This document shows, piece by piece, positions 5,588-6,670 of a DNA stretch of 6,670 nucleotides. Source of the stretch: Ligaoa zhengdingensis (GTDB lineage: Bacteria; Bacillota; Clostridia; Oscillospirales; Ruminococcaceae); the NCBI RefSeq assembly GCF_014384885.1, contig NZ_JACRST010000046.1, positions 1-6,670 of the forward strand, in the 5' to 3' direction. Every line of letters starts with the position of its first letter. Position 1 is the first letter of the stretch. Below the pieces are notes generated by a model. That model was given only the letters and a program-made list of their open reading frames with translations. It had not been told where the DNA came from and did no database searches. The position numbers and the translations under genes were made by a program.

Positions 5588-6625
5588 TTATGCTCCTATC
5601 AAGCTCTGGTCAAAGGCAAACAGAGCCTCGTTGATCTCAAAGACGTTATAGTTCCCATGCTCCACGAAATACTCCACGATGATGTCAAACTTGTTGGAGT
5701 GGGAGAGTGCAAAACCAGCCTTCATGAGCATATCCTTCATTTCCGCAAGGGGCAGCTCAAGGGCAATGGAAAACGCAATGACTGTGGGCTTGGAAGGCTT
5801 GTAGGACTTGTCCGAGCGGATCTTCGAGAAGAGTTTCCGGTCAATGTTCGCCTTCTTGTAGCACTGTGCGTCCGTCATGCCGCGTTCGTCAATCTTCCGC
5901 AGAAGCATCTCCGAAAAGCTCTCATCGATCTGTCCCAGTGCATCGTCAAGAGTTGCTGCCTTTTCAGAACTGACTGCCATAGGAGCTGCGAGCTTTTCAA
6001 TAGCTTCATCACAAACGGATGACTCGCAAGGTATGGGTTCTTCCATCCGGAAGGCACTCATTCTGCGCAGACGCTCAGAACGACTATCGGTATGCTCGTC
6101 CACATAGCGGTCATCTATGTACGCTGCAATATCAGCAAATAGCTTCCCGCTGATCTGATAGGCTTTGCGGTCGAAGATGACGATGTACACCGTCATTTCG
6201 TTTTCAAGAAGGAAACTGCTGATGGTGTCAATCGCAACCTTGAGAGCTTGATCCTTCGGATAGCCAAAAATGCCGGAGGAACTCAGAGGGAACGCAACCG
6301 ACTCGCATCCGTATTCCTTCGCCAGCATGAGCGATGTCCGATAGCAGGATGTCAGTAGTTCGCGCTCACCATGCCGTCCGTCATGCCAGCGCGGACCTAC
6401 TGCATGAATGACATATTTGCAGGGTAGCTTATAGCCCTTCGTGATTTTTGCGCTCCCGGTTTCGCAGCCGTGGAGCGTTTCACATTCTGCCAGCAACTCC
6501 GGACCTGCGGCACGGTGAATACAACCGTCCACACCGCCGCCACCCAGCAGTGACTCGTTGGCAGCGTTGACGATGGCGTCCACCTTCATTTTTGTGATGT
6601 CATTTCTGACGATTTGAAGCGGCAT
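5588..6625 (-). CDS. MacroD-type macro-domain protein with C-terminal helical domain
   Basis: This 345-residue protein has two parts. Residues 1-165 form a macro domain that binds ADP-ribose and, in the MacroD class, removes ADP-ribose or acetyl groups from it. The signatures are VNAANESLLGGGGVDGCIH (19-37), holding the adenosine-contacting and catalytic-loop residues (N20, N23, the glycine run and D33), HAVGP (74-78) and PLSSSGIFGYP (113-123). After a charged linker (170-230), residues about 232-345 are helical, with an HTH-like piece (MTDAQCYKKANIDRKLFSKI) and a tail (FDIIVEYFVEHGNYNVFEINEALF). I recall this fusion from other Firmicutes. DNA binding is possible but unproven. GGAGGA at 6633-6638 lies seven bases before the ATG. 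The gene ends six bases before the 510-residue gene begins. The motif is MacroD-like, not DarG-like. Confidence 0.93.
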   Translation of the reverse strand: MPLQIVRNDITKMKVDAIVNAANESLLGGGGVDGCIHRAAGPELLAECETLHGCETGSAKITKGYKLPCKYVIHAVGPRWHDGRHGERELLTSCYRTSLMLAKEYGCESVAFPLSSSGIFGYPKDQALKVAIDTISSFLLENEMTVYIVIFDRKAYQISGKLFADIAAYIDDRYVDEHTDSRSERLRRMSAFRMEEPIPCESSVCDEAIEKLAAPMAVSSEKAATLDDALGQIDESFSEMLLRKIDERGMTDAQCYKKANIDRKLFSKIRSDKSYKPSKPTVIAFSIALELPLAEMKDMLMKAGFALSHSNKFDIIVEYFVEHGNYNVFEINEALFAFDQSLIGA

Positions 6626-6644
6626 TATTCAGTCCTCCGTCCGG

Positions 6645-6670
6645 TTACTTCGCGCCGGTCAGCAGCTTGT
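6645..6670 (-). CDS. Last codons of an upstream gene (partial)
   Basis: A minus-strand frame open from the window edge reads KLLTGAK and stops with TAA at 6647-6645. It ends 19 bases before the macro ATG and just before that gene's GGAGGA. The spacing fits a preceding gene in the same operon. Seven residues are too few to identify it, and another frame in this stretch also hits a stop (TGA), so even its coding nature is only likely. Confidence 0.45.

Noticed and set aside
5588..6670. DarT-DarG type toxin-antitoxin reading of the macro gene
   Set aside because: The GGGGVDGCIHRAAG loop is of the MacroD class, the C-terminal domain is HTH-like, and the upstream gene shows only seven residues, so no DarT can be supported.
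1..6670. CRISPR arrays, tRNA, rRNA, insertion sequences, integrase or attachment sites
   Set aside because: No regularly spaced repeats, tRNA-like cloverleaf, transposase frame or terminal repeats were seen; the accessory character is inferred from gene content alone.

Overview
The window is a compact, accessory-looking gene block. All recognisable genes lie on the minus strand, so transcription runs from the high-numbered end to the low-numbered end. Gene content (UvrX-type Y-family polymerase with a YolD-like partner, MacroD-type macro protein fused to a helical C-terminal domain), strong GGAGG ribosome binding sites and mixed base composition suggest a low-to-mid GC Firmicute, probably a gut Clostridia member. 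This is inferred from recalled family resemblance, not from a search.

Layout in transcription order: the last codons of an unknown gene (6645-6670); a macro-domain protein with a C-terminal helical domain (5588-6625); a 510-residue soluble protein with a possible SUKH-like start and a GIIGGADGP motif near its end (4050-5582); a Y-family DNA polymerase with a beta-clamp motif (2519-4027); a small GNAT acetyltransferase (2040-2483); a YolD-like protein (1581-2003); an intrinsic terminator (1498-1538); a von Willebrand A protein with a complete MIDAS (819-1478); and a SIMPL/DUF541 protein whose start overlaps the VWA stop (163-822). The last 162 bases hold no convincing gene. They carry T-rich runs after the SIMPL stop, a hairpin, and a ribosome binding site for a gene starting just outside the window.

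How the genes may work together: the polymerase and YolD-like protein are the recognisable core, a translesion-synthesis pair like UvrX-YolD and YqjW-YqjX of Bacillus subtilis. The macro protein would handle ADP-ribose or its derivatives and is tightly linked to the polymerase through the 510-residue gene. The GNAT gene sits between polymerase and YolD and is clearly more AT-rich than the polymerase, so it looks like a later insertion. VWA-SIMPL is a second, translationally coupled unit behind the terminator. Its expression needs read-through or a promoter overlapping the terminator. No LexA/DinR-type box (GAAC-N4-GTTC) was seen by eye; the main promoter must lie above position 6670.

Two starts were set inward of the longest open frame: the YolD-like protein at 2003 and GNAT at 2483, both chosen from ribosome binding sites.
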